A stretch of 5,991 bases of DNA from an uncultured Gemmobacter sp. (lineage in GTDB: Bacteria > Pseudomonadota > Alphaproteobacteria > Rhodobacterales > Rhodobacteraceae). The notes below the pieces were generated by a model. That model saw only the letters and a list, made by a program, of their open reading frames with translations, made no database searches and had not been told where the DNA came from. Below are positions 1-5,125 of the stretch, in pieces. The position numbers and the translations under genes were made by a program. Where the stretch lies: NCBI GenBank assembly GCA_937983495.1, contig CALKAA010000397.1:1-5991 (forward strand), written 5' to 3'. Within the stretch, counting starts at the first letter, position 1. Each line of letters starts with the position of its first letter.

Positions 1-167
1 GGTTGGCGGCGGCCTGGGCGATCTTCTCGATCTGCAGTTGCTCGACCTTGTTGCAGCACGGCAATCACCTCGCCGGTGGCGGGGTAGATCACCTCGATCG
101 CCGCCCCGGCCTTGTCCTCGACATAAGCCCCATTGACGAAATGACTGGCCTTCGGTTGTGCCCGCAT
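1..167 (-). CDS. betB: Betaine aldehyde dehydrogenase, N-terminal fragment with probable frame break
   Basis: BetB oxidises betaine aldehyde to glycine betaine with NAD(P)+ in the cytoplasm, the second step from choline. Only the N-terminus is in the window; the gene runs off the left edge. The first 38 or so residues (MRAQPKASHFVNGAYVED, then IEVIYPATGEVIAVL) match the characteristic BetB amino end. The ATG at 167-165 has a good ribosome binding site (AAAGGGG) a few bases upstream and lies 11 bases after the betI stop, so the two genes are probably co-transcribed. From about position 55 leftward the frame set by the ATG loses the GC-rich third positions (4 of 17 codons end in G or C), while a frame displaced by one base has 16 of 17 and reads NKVEQLQIEKIAQAAAN. 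This suggests one extra base near 50-57, from a sequencing error or a real mutation, or a junction to other DNA. Identity of the start is secure; intactness is not. Confidence 0.8.
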   Translation of the reverse strand, partial: MRAQPKASHFVNGAYVEDKAGAAIEVIYPATGEVIAVLQQGRATADREDRPGRRQ

Positions 168-178
168 GGTCACCCCTT

Positions 179-763
179 TCATGATTGTTTTCCAAGTTCG
201 GTGGTCAGGAACTCCATCACCACCGCCACAGCCGCCGCCGAATCAGGCGGCCCGTCTTTCAGCGCCTCGCGCAGATACACACCGTCGATCAGCGCCCCGA
301 GTGCAGCCGCAACCGCAGGGGCGCGCGGCCCCACCAATAGGCGCAAATCCGACATCAGGTTTGACCGCAGACGTCGCTGATAGACGGAAAGCAGTCGTCT
401 TGCCTCTGTCACGGTCTGCGCCAGCACATAGAAATTGAGCCACGCCCCGACCGCCTCGCGCCGGAAATTGCCGGGGCTGAAGCTGGCCCGAAGGATCGCC
501 TGCAACCGCGCCTCGGGCGCATCCCCGGCTGCGGCCAGTGCGCCCCGCACTTCCGCACCATAAAGCGACAGGATATGACGCATGGCTGCCAGAAACATGT
601 CCTCCTTGGAGCCGAAGTAATGATGCGCCAGGGCCGAGGACATGCCCGCGCGTTTGGCGATCTGGCTGACCGTCACATCCAACGAGCCTGCGCGCCCGAT
701 CTCCACGATGGTCGCTTTGACCAGCGCGGCCTTTCGGATAGGCTCCATTCCAAGCTTGGGCAT
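179..763 (-). CDS. betI: BetI, TetR-family choline-responsive repressor
   Basis: Cytoplasmic TetR-type repressor of glycine betaine synthesis genes; in the known family choline relieves repression. The 194-residue length matches BetI (about 195). The start MPKLGMEPIRKAAL is the family's typical amino end, which fixes the ATG at 763 although only a weak GGA-type ribosome site precedes it. The N-terminal helix-turn-helix spans about residues 31-50 (VTVSQIAKRAGMSSALAHHYF), followed by GSKEDMF, which is the usual TetR link into the ligand-binding helical domain (about 60-194). It is divergent from choX across a 126-base gap holding a palindrome that is the likely operator, and betB follows 11 bases downstream. 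The open frame extends far upstream through choX and choW in antisense, but nothing upstream of this ATG resembles the family. Identification is firm; regulation of both operons is inferred from layout. Confidence 0.93.
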   Translation of the reverse strand: MPKLGMEPIRKAALVKATIVEIGRAGSLDVTVSQIAKRAGMSSALAHHYFGSKEDMFLAAMRHILSLYGAEVRGALAAAGDAPEARLQAILRASFSPGNFRREAVGAWLNFYVLAQTVTEARRLLSVYQRRLRSNLMSDLRLLVGPRAPAVAAALGALIDGVYLREALKDGPPDSAAAVAVVMEFLTTELGKQS

Positions 764-796
764 GGCATGTCCGTGAAAAAACTTCTTGCCAAACCG

Positions 797-825
797 AGCT
801 AGCGCGAAGTTTATTGACTCGTCAA
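797..825 (-). promoter_or_regulatory. Candidate betI(B) promoter
   Basis: Reading the minus strand, TTGACG (825-820) is followed after 17 bases by CTAGCT (802-797). This is a good -35 and a poor -10 for a sigma-70-type promoter. Transcription would start near 790, giving a leader of roughly 27 bases before betI. The -35 and spacer lie inside the palindrome at 810-829, which fits steric autorepression by BetI. Assigned by eye only. Confidence 0.4.
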
Positions 826-829
826 TCAA
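810..829. promoter_or_regulatory. Probable BetI operator in the betI-choX divergent region
   Basis: A palindrome with 9-base arms around a 2-base centre: TTTATTGAC, TC, GTCAATCAA. The arms pair at 8 of 9 positions and the inner ATTGAC/GTCAAT pair perfectly. It resembles the BetI site as I remember it from other proteobacteria (TTGATTGA then TCAATCAA), and its size suits a TetR-family dimer. It lies between the divergently transcribed betI and choX genes, overlapping the likely betI -35 element. I infer that BetI binds here and controls both its own operon and choXWV. No clear sigma-70 promoter for choX could be picked; CATAAA at 854-859 is a possible -10. Confidence 0.7.
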
Positions 830-889
830 CAAAAAGCGCGCAGACGCTTGAGACATAAAACACACGCGAACCACCACAGGGAGACCGCG

Positions 890-1813
890 ATGACCAAACT
901 GAAAACTACCCTTCTCGCCTCGGCGGCCATGCTGGCCCTTTCGGGTCAGGCCTTTGCCGCCGGTTGCGACAAGGTGACCTTCTCGGATGTGGGCTGGACC
1001 GACATCACCACCACCACCACCGCCGCGCGGCTGGTGCTGGAGGGCCTGGGCTATGATGTGGAAGTGAAGATGCTGGCCGTGCCTGTGACCTATGAGGCGC
1101 TGAGCAAGGGCGACATCGACGTGTTCCTGGGAAGCTGGATCCCGGCCCAGATTGGTGCCGTGCAGCCCTATCTCGACAACAAGACCGTCGAGGTGCTGAC
1201 CACCAACCTGACGGGCACCAAATACACCCTCGCCGTGCCGACCTACCTCTATGACAAGGGTCTGAAAACCTTTGCCGATGTGCCGAAGTTCAAGGACGAG
1301 CTGGAAGGCAAGATCTATGGCATCGAGCCGGGCAATGAGGGCAATGGCTATCTGATCAGCCAGACCGAAGCCGGCAAGTCGCTGGAAGGCATGGAAATCG
1401 TCGAAAGCTCGGAACAGGGAATGCTGGCGCAGGTTGCGCGGCTGTATCCCTCGGAAAAGGCCGTGGTTTTCCTGGGCTGGGAACCCCACCCGATGAACGC
1501 CAACTTCTCGCTGAAATATCTGACCGGCGGCGAGGAATTCTTTGGCGAAGAGGGCGTGGTGAACACGGTGACCCGTGTGGGCTATGCGGCGGAATGCCCG
1601 AACACCGGCGCGCTGCTGAAGAACATGACCTTCACCCTGCCGATGGAAAACGAGATTATGGGGGCCATCCTTGACGATGGCGAGGAAGCAGCCGATGCGG
1701 TGACCGCATGGGTCAAGGCCAATCCGGCGGTGCTGGAGGGTTGGCTGCAAGGCGTGACCACCAAGGATGGTGGCGACGGTCTGGCAGCGGTCAAGGCGGC
1801 CTTTGGTCTCTGA
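890..1813 (+). CDS. choX: ChoX, periplasmic choline-binding protein of ABC importer
   Basis: Periplasmic solute-binding protein that captures choline and delivers it to ChoWV. It is 307 residues from the ATG at 890, which has AGGGAG six bases upstream; an in-frame ATG at 848 would put 14 charged residues before the signal peptide and is unlikely. Residues 1-23 form a Sec signal peptide (MTKLK, hydrophobic stretch, AFA cleavage motif). The ligand-box residues described for Sinorhizobium meliloti ChoX (Trp43, Asp45, Trp90, Tyr119, Asn156, Trp205) have counterparts here as W36, D38, W83, Y112, N149 and W197, almost all at a constant offset. This argues for choline rather than only betaine/proline. 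Two cysteines (C26 and C236) could form a disulfide. A run of Thr (T40-T44, ACC repeats) follows the first ligand residues. First gene of choXWV; separated from choW by an attenuator-like hairpin. Confidence 0.95.
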   Translation: MTKLKTTLLASAAMLALSGQAFAAGCDKVTFSDVGWTDITTTTTAARLVLEGLGYDVEVKMLAVPVTYEALSKGDIDVFLGSWIPAQIGAVQPYLDNKTVEVLTTNLTGTKYTLAVPTYLYDKGLKTFADVPKFKDELEGKIYGIEPGNEGNGYLISQTEAGKSLEGMEIVESSEQGMLAQVARLYPSEKAVVFLGWEPHPMNANFSLKYLTGGEEFFGEEGVVNTVTRVGYAAECPNTGALLKNMTFTLPMENEIMGAILDDGEEAADAVTAWVKANPAVLEGWLQGVTTKDGGDGLAAVKAAFGL

Positions 1814-1829
1814 TACGACCGGACGACCA

Positions 1830-1862
1830 GACGGGGGTGGCACCGCCGCCCCCGTCATTTTT
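1830..1862 (+). terminator. Intra-operon terminator/attenuator between choX and choW
   Basis: Positions 1830-1841 pair with 1845-1856 in a 12-bp stem with one G-T wobble and a 3-base loop (ACC), followed by A and five T (1857-1862). This is a textbook intrinsic terminator lying 16 bases after the choX stop and well before the choW start at 1925. Because choW and choV clearly belong to the same transport system, partial readthrough is the natural interpretation, giving more binding protein than membrane components. The termination efficiency cannot be judged from sequence. Confidence 0.8.
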
Positions 1863-1880
1863 GCATGCGCCCGCGCACTT

Positions 1881-1916
1881 CTCCTGCAACCGAAGACCCT
1901 CCTGCAACCCAAGAAA
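1881..1916 (+). repeat. 18-bp tandem duplication upstream of choW
   Basis: Two adjacent 18-base units, 1881-1898 and 1899-1916, agree at 15 of 18 positions; both begin with CTCCTGCAACC. The second unit ends in the AAGAAA that, with the following GG (1911-1918), makes the choW ribosome binding site. It lies in the untranslated gap after the attenuator and looks like a slippage duplication rather than a known regulatory element. Confidence 0.6.
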
Positions 1917-1924
1917 GGCCGCGG

Positions 1925-2776
1925 ATGGACTGGCTTTACAGCAGCGACTGGCTGACAGAATACAAATTGCCCATCGGGAAATGGGCCAAGCAGATCTTCA
2001 CCTGGCTGAACGAAAATGGCGGTCCGGTGTTTGAATTCCTGCGCTTCATCATGCAGTCGGTGATCGACGGGTGCCTGTTCGTGCTGACAGAGACGCCGCC
2101 GCTGCTGATCGTGGCGGCCTTCCTGGGCCTGACCTGGTATATCCAGCGCAGCTGGAAAACCGTGGCGTTGGTGGCGCTGAGCTTTCTGTTCATCCTCAAC
2201 CAGGGCTACTGGGAAGAGACGATGCAGAGCATGACACTGATTCTGCTGTCCTGCGTCACCTGCATGGGTTTTGGTGTGCCTCTGGGCATCATGGCGGCGC
2301 ATCGGCCGCGGTTTTACCGCGCTGTCAGCCCCGTGCTGGACATGATGCAAACCCTGCCGACCTTCGTTTACCTCATCCCGGCCATCGTGTTCTTTGGCAT
2401 CGGCATGGTGCCGGGGCTGATTGCCACGGTGATCTTCGTGCTGCCCGCGCCGATCCGGCTGACCCATCTGGGCGTCAGCTCCACCCCGACCGCGCTGCTG
2501 GAGGCCGCCACCGCCTTTGGCGCGACGCCCTGGCAACGCCTGTGGCGGGTGGAACTGCCCTGGGCCCTGCCGCAGATCATGGTGGGCCTCACGCAATCCA
2601 TCATGCTGTCGCTGTCGATGGTGGTGATTGCGACCATGGTGGGGGCCAATGGCCTTGGCACACCGGTCGTGCGGGCACTTGGCACGGTGGACACGCGCCT
2701 GGGCTTTGAATCGGGCTTCATCATCGTGGTGGTGGCCATCATGCTGGACCGTATGCTGAAGGTGACGCGCAAATGA
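1925..2776 (+). CDS. choW: ChoW, choline ABC transporter permease
   Basis: Inner-membrane permease subunit (ProW/OpuAB-like, MetI-fold) that moves choline handed over by ChoX, energised by ChoV. The 283-residue product begins MDWLYSSDWL; the ATG at 1925 has AAGAAAGG seven bases upstream. An upstream in-frame ATG at 1865 would add 20 Pro/Arg-rich residues overlapping the tandem repeat and is unlikely. Hydrophobic segments occur at about residues 57-73, 78-92, 103-124, 146-175, 214-236 and 262-275. The EAA loop that docks on the ATPase is at about 193-212 (EAATAFGATPWQRLW then ELP). The gene overlaps choV by 4 bases (ATGA), implying translational coupling. Choline rather than betaine specificity is inferred from the neighbouring ChoX. 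Confidence 0.93.
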   Translation: MDWLYSSDWLTEYKLPIGKWAKQIFTWLNENGGPVFEFLRFIMQSVIDGCLFVLTETPPLLIVAAFLGLTWYIQRSWKTVALVALSFLFILNQGYWEETMQSMTLILLSCVTCMGFGVPLGIMAAHRPRFYRAVSPVLDMMQTLPTFVYLIPAIVFFGIGMVPGLIATVIFVLPAPIRLTHLGVSSTPTALLEAATAFGATPWQRLWRVELPWALPQIMVGLTQSIMLSLSMVVIATMVGANGLGTPVVRALGTVDTRLGFESGFIIVVVAIMLDRMLKVTRK

Positions 2777-3798
2777 CCGCTGTTGAATTTGATCGCGTCT
2801 CCATCGTCTTTGGTGACAACCCGCAGGCCGCCCTGCCCCTGATGGATCAGGGCAAAAGCCGGGCCGAGGTGCAGGCCGCCACGGGGCAGGTTCTGGGTGT
2901 GCATGATTGCTCGCTGACCGTGAACGAGGGCGAAATTCTGGTGCTGATGGGCCTGTCCGGCTCTGGCAAGTCCACCCTGCTGCGGGGCGTGAATGCGCTC
3001 AACCCGGTCGTGCGGGGCGAGGTGCGGGTGTCGGACGGTGACAAGATGGTCAGCGTGACCAAGGCCAACCCCGAGACCCTGCGCCGCTTGCGCCTGTCGC
3101 GCATCGCTATGGTGTTTCAGCAATTCGGCCTGCTGCCCTGGCGCACGGTGCGCGAGAATGTGGGCCTGGGTCTGGAATTGGCGGGCCTGCCGGTGGAGGC
3201 ACGCCGCAAGCCCGTGGATGAGCAGCTGGAGCTGGTGAACCTCACCCCCTGGGCCGAGCGCAAGGTGGGCGACCTGTCGGGTGGCATGCAGCAGCGCGTG
3301 GGCCTTGCCCGCGCCTTTGTGACCCAGGCGCCGATCCTGCTGATGGACGAGCCCTTCTCGGCGCTGGACCCGCTGATCCGCAGCAAATTGCAGGACGAGT
3401 TGCTGGACCTGCAAGCCCGCCTGAAACGCACCATCGTTTTCGTGAGCCACGATCTCGACGAGGCCTTCAAGATCGGCAACCGGATTGCCTTGATGGAGGG
3501 CGGGCGCATCGTGCAATGCGGCACCGCGCGCGAGATCATTGCCAATCCCATCAACGATTATGTGCAGGATTTCGTGGCGCATATGAACCCGCTTTCCGTC
3601 TTGTCGGCGGCGGATGTGATGCGGCGCGGGCCGTCCGGCGCGGATCGCGCGGTGGACGCGGATACAGCCGTCAAGGTGGTGATGGAGCTGTTCCGTGACG
3701 GCGTGCCGGAACTTGCGGTGACCCAAGCCGGCAGCGTGGTGGGCAGCATCCGCCCCGCCGATGTGATGGGCCGCCTGATCAATCCGCGCGGGATCTGA
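2773..3798 (+). CDS. choV: ChoV, choline ABC transporter ATP-binding protein
   Basis: Cytoplasmic ATPase of the choline importer, 341 residues. Motifs in order: Walker A GLSGSGKST (60-68), Q-loop around FQQFGLLPW (115-123), signature LSGGMQQR (168-175), Walker B ILLMDEP (188-194), SALD D-loop (196-199) and H-loop histidine H226. The N-terminal stretch before Walker A (FGDNPQAALPLMDQGKSRAEV) is the extra segment typical of the ProV/OpuAA quaternary-amine subfamily. The C-terminal tail from about 273 to 341 (ending PADVMGRLINPRGI) has the size and pattern of about one CBS motif, shorter than the paired CBS module of ProV/OpuAA. The start overlaps the choW stop by 4 bases. It is the last gene of the operon, with a terminator starting 3 bases after the stop. 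Confidence 0.94.
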   Translation: MTAVEFDRVSIVFGDNPQAALPLMDQGKSRAEVQAATGQVLGVHDCSLTVNEGEILVLMGLSGSGKSTLLRGVNALNPVVRGEVRVSDGDKMVSVTKANPETLRRLRLSRIAMVFQQFGLLPWRTVRENVGLGLELAGLPVEARRKPVDEQLELVNLTPWAERKVGDLSGGMQQRVGLARAFVTQAPILLMDEPFSALDPLIRSKLQDELLDLQARLKRTIVFVSHDLDEAFKIGNRIALMEGGRIVQCGTAREIIANPINDYVQDFVAHMNPLSVLSAADVMRRGPSGADRAVDADTAVKVVMELFRDGVPELAVTQAGSVVGSIRPADVMGRLINPRGI

Positions 3799-3801
3799 AA
3801 C

Positions 3802-3828
3802 AAGAGGCCGGGGCGCCCCCGGCCTTTT
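3802..3828 (+). terminator. Rho-independent terminator of choXWV
   Basis: AGGCCGGGG (3805-3813) pairs perfectly with CCCCGGCCT (3817-3825) around a 3-base loop (CGC), followed by TTT to 3828; flanking AAG can pair with the T-run to lengthen the stem. It begins just after the choV stop. The minus-strand side is followed only by a broken T-rich stretch (TCTTGTTT), so it may also weakly end the converging DUF1178 transcript. Confidence 0.88.
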
Positions 3829-3881
3829 CAATTGGCCCCGCGTCTTCAATTCGCCCTGCGCCTTCAATTGCCCTTGCGTGA
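3828..3881 (-). repeat. Three tandem 18-bp copies of the DUF1178 gene 3' end
   Basis: Three ungapped 18-base units lie head to tail at 3864-3881, 3846-3863 and 3828-3845. On the minus strand each reads roughly NNN CGC RRG GSN AAT TGA. The first is the true C-terminal coding end (SRKGN, stop). The other two repeat it after the stop, keeping CGC and AATTGA exactly and in frame, so the TGA occurs three times in phase. The last copy abuts the choV terminator T-run. Divergence between copies shows the duplication is not recent, or has been modified. Confidence 0.7.
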
Positions 3882-4280
3882 GGGCAGGAAAGGCAAGGGC
3901 ATGACTGGCACCCCCTCCTCCAGCAGCTTGCGGGCCTCTTCGGGCTTGGCCTCGCCGTAAATCGCACGCTCCGGGCTGGTGCCTTCGTGCATGGCGCGGG
4001 CCTCGGTCACGAAATTCACCCCGACATATTCCGATTTCGCCTCGATCTCGGCGCGCAGTCGCGCCATGGCTTCCTCGGCCGGGCTGAGCGGCGCGCGCAA
4101 ATCGGCAGCGGGTTCGGCCACAGCGACCCGGGGGGCCATCAGCGCCTTGTCCACACCGGCGCCGCCACAGACGGCGCAGACCAACAGGCCACGCGCCTTG
4201 AGGTCATCAAAAGCGGCAGCATTGGCGAACCAACTGTCGAAATCATGCCCTTCGGCACATCTGAGCGCGTAGCGGATCAT
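3864..4280 (-). CDS. DUF1178 family protein, putative zinc-binding
   Basis: Small cytoplasmic protein of 138 residues belonging to DUF1178, a family widespread in alphaproteobacteria with no established function. The start MIRYALRCAEGHDFDSWF is the family's conserved beginning. C8-x3-H12 and C35-x2-C38 (CAVC, then GG) form a probable zinc-ribbon-like site, followed by the typical KALMAPRV segment; residues from about 60 on are charged and alanine/glutamate rich. I prefer the ATG at 4280 over the one 9 bases upstream (4289) because AGGA lies 8 bases before 4280 but directly abuts 4289. It is downstream of the Nudix gene on the same strand with a 79-base gap and no convincing terminator between, so co-transcription is possible. 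The 3' end is tandemly repeated beyond the stop. Confidence 0.87.
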   Translation of the reverse strand: MIRYALRCAEGHDFDSWFANAAAFDDLKARGLLVCAVCGGAGVDKALMAPRVAVAEPAADLRAPLSPAEEAMARLRAEIEAKSEYVGVNFVTEARAMHEGTSPERAIYGEAKPEEARKLLEEGVPVMPLPFLPSRKGN

Positions 4281-4359
4281 CGCCTGCATCCTGTTTCGGT
4301 CAGACAGACATGGCCCGCCAATCGGGCAATTTCAACTGTCGAACCGTCAGCCGCCCTGT

Positions 4360-4878
4360 TCACGCCTCCCGAATGGCGGTCGGCACAAAGGCGGCCAGCA
4401 AAGCCTGCAACTCTGGCTCGGCAACCTTCCGGGCGGCCTTTTCGGGTGTGAACCATTTGCGCCGCCGCTGCTTGTGTTCGGGATAGCGGCGAGCCAATGC
4501 CTCGACCTGCAAAGGATACACCGCCACACGGCAAGGCAGGGGCAAGCGTTCTTCCCCGATCCCCTTGTCGTAGCCATAAAGCCCAAGGCACTCCGGATGC
4601 GCAGCCCCTTCGACCCCGGCCTCTTCCCAGGCTTCGCGTGCCGCAGAGGCCTCGGGGGTCAGCTTGTCGATGGGCCAGCCTTTCGGGATGACCCACCGCC
4701 CGGTGTCGCGGCTGGTGATCAGCAGAACTTCGACCCCCTCAACCCCATGGCGCCAGCACAGCGCGCCATATTGCGTGCGCACATCACTGTCGCAAGCCGG
4801 AACGGCGGGGGGAAACTCTGCTCGGATCATACGCCTGTCTCTTTCGGTCATGGGTGGTTCTGATGCCACCTCAGTCAT
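4360..4878 (-). CDS. Nudix hydrolase (DIPP-like subgroup)
   Basis: Cytoplasmic Nudix-fold hydrolase, up to 172 residues; the substrate cannot be read from the sequence. The Nudix box runs from G67 to V89: the catalytic REAWEEAGV part (R81, E82, E85, E86, G88) is intact, whereas the first Glu of the consensus is Leu (L73). The preceding LLITSRDTGRWVIPKGWP is typical of the diphosphoinositol-polyphosphate phosphohydrolase-like group common in Rhodobacterales, but a role in polyphosphate, nucleotide or cap-like substrates is unproven. The start is uncertain: the ATG at 4878 has no Shine-Dalgarno (CCTCCCC precedes it), the ATG at 4851 is also weak, and the ATG at 4830 (MIRAEFPP, 156 residues) has AAAGAGA about 7 bases upstream. 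Conserved sequence begins only near TQYGAL (residue 35), so all three are possible. Upstream of DUF1178. Confidence 0.88.
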   Translation of the reverse strand: MTEVASEPPMTERDRRMIRAEFPPAVPACDSDVRTQYGALCWRHGVEGVEVLLITSRDTGRWVIPKGWPIDKLTPEASAAREAWEEAGVEGAAHPECLGLYGYDKGIGEERLPLPCRVAVYPLQVEALARRYPEHKQRRRKWFTPEKAARKVAEPELQALLAAFVPTAIREA

Positions 4879-4932
4879 GGGGAGGAACAGTCAGCGCCAA
4901 TAGGCAACAGGCTGCCGCTACTCCCTTTATGA

Positions 4933-4960
4933 ATAATGAAAGCTCCGGGCCGAATTTCAA
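4933..4960 (-). promoter_or_regulatory. Candidate promoter of the Nudix gene
   Basis: On the minus strand TTGAAA (4960-4955) is followed after 16 bases by CATTAT (4938-4933), a plausible but non-ideal sigma-70-type promoter in the AT-richest part of the gap. The -35 element overlaps the left arm of the inverted repeat at 4950-4979, so a regulator bound there could control it. By-eye assignment. Confidence 0.3.
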
Positions 4961-4979
4961 GCGCAGGCGGGAAATTCGG
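4950..4979. repeat. Perfect 9-bp inverted repeat in Nudix-GPx intergenic region
   Basis: CCGAATTTC (4950-4958) and GAAATTCGG (4971-4979) are exact reverse complements separated by 12 bases, so arm centres lie 21 bp apart, two helical turns. This could be an operator for a dimeric regulator serving the divergent Nudix and GPx genes, or a hairpin; the following AGTATTTT is only loosely terminator-like. No gene ends nearby to need a terminator, so I favour a binding site. The rest of the 4879-5125 gap holds a short direct repeat and possible promoters but no gene I can support. Confidence 0.5.
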
Positions 4980-4983
4980 AGTA

Positions 4984-5012
4984 TTTTCGCGCGGAATTGT
5001 GACTTTTCGCGC
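4984..5012 (+). repeat. Direct repeat TTTTCGCGC, 20-bp period
   Basis: TTTTCGCGC occurs at 4984-4992 and 5004-5012, exactly 20 bp apart (about two helical turns), directly after the inverted repeat. It may be paired binding sites for a regulator of the GPx gene, or coincidence in a GC-rich region. Confidence 0.35.
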
Positions 5013-5071
5013 AGGTTTCCGCCCGGCAAACTTGGCACGCGCCATGCAGGCGGCCCATACACGCGGCATGG

Positions 5072-5099
5072 TTGACGCGCGGTGTCGAAGCGCTAACTG
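5072..5099 (+). promoter_or_regulatory. Candidate promoter of the GPx-HDAC pair
   Basis: TTGACG (5072-5077), a 16-base spacer, then TAACTG (5094-5099): a good -35 with a weak -10. Transcription would start near 5106, just ahead of the AGGAGG ribosome site at 5113. The very short leader and weak -10 keep confidence low. Confidence 0.3.
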
Positions 5100-5112
5100 T
5101 GAGGGGGGATGC

Positions 5113-5118
5113 AGGAGG
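5113..5118 (+). promoter_or_regulatory. Ribosome binding site that fixes the GPx start
   Basis: A perfect AGGAGG. The ATG at 5120 is only one base downstream, too close, whereas the in-frame ATG at 5126 is 7 bases downstream, the ideal distance. This selects 5126 as the start and removes the MV of an MVMQRP reading. Confidence 0.75.
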
Positions 5119-5125
5119 CATGGTA

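Noticed and set aside
848..889. In-frame upstream start for choX
   Set aside because: It would place 14 polar residues before the signal peptide; the ATG at 890 has AGGGAG at correct spacing and a normal Sec leader.
1009..1023. ACC trinucleotide run in choX
   Set aside because: It encodes a Thr run just after W36/D38 inside a conserved protein; no sign of a separate repeat function.
179..2596. 805-residue minus-strand open frame running antisense through choX and choW into betI
   Set aside because: Only the last 194 residues (BetI) look like protein. The rest is His/Gln/Gly/Arg-rich antisense of well-identified transporter genes, as expected when GC-rich codon bias removes stops on the opposite strand.
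2368..3867. 499-residue minus-strand open frame antisense to choW and choV
   Set aside because: It lies almost wholly antisense to choW and choV, has low-complexity His/Gln/Arg composition and resembles no family.
3779..3967. Short minus-strand open frame with a six-residue repeat (IEGAGR, IEDAGP, IEKAGG)
   Set aside because: The peptide repeat is just another-frame reading of the 18-bp DNA repeat; it overlaps the DUF1178 end and the terminator.
4313..4327. GCCCG-N5-CGGGC hairpin between the Nudix and DUF1178 genes
   Set aside because: Only a 5-bp stem and no T-run on either strand, so not supportable as a terminator.
5072..5125. Upstream start for the GPx gene at 5072 or 5120
   Set aside because: AGGAGG at 5113-5118 fits only the ATG at 5126; earlier starts would bury the Tat-like leader.
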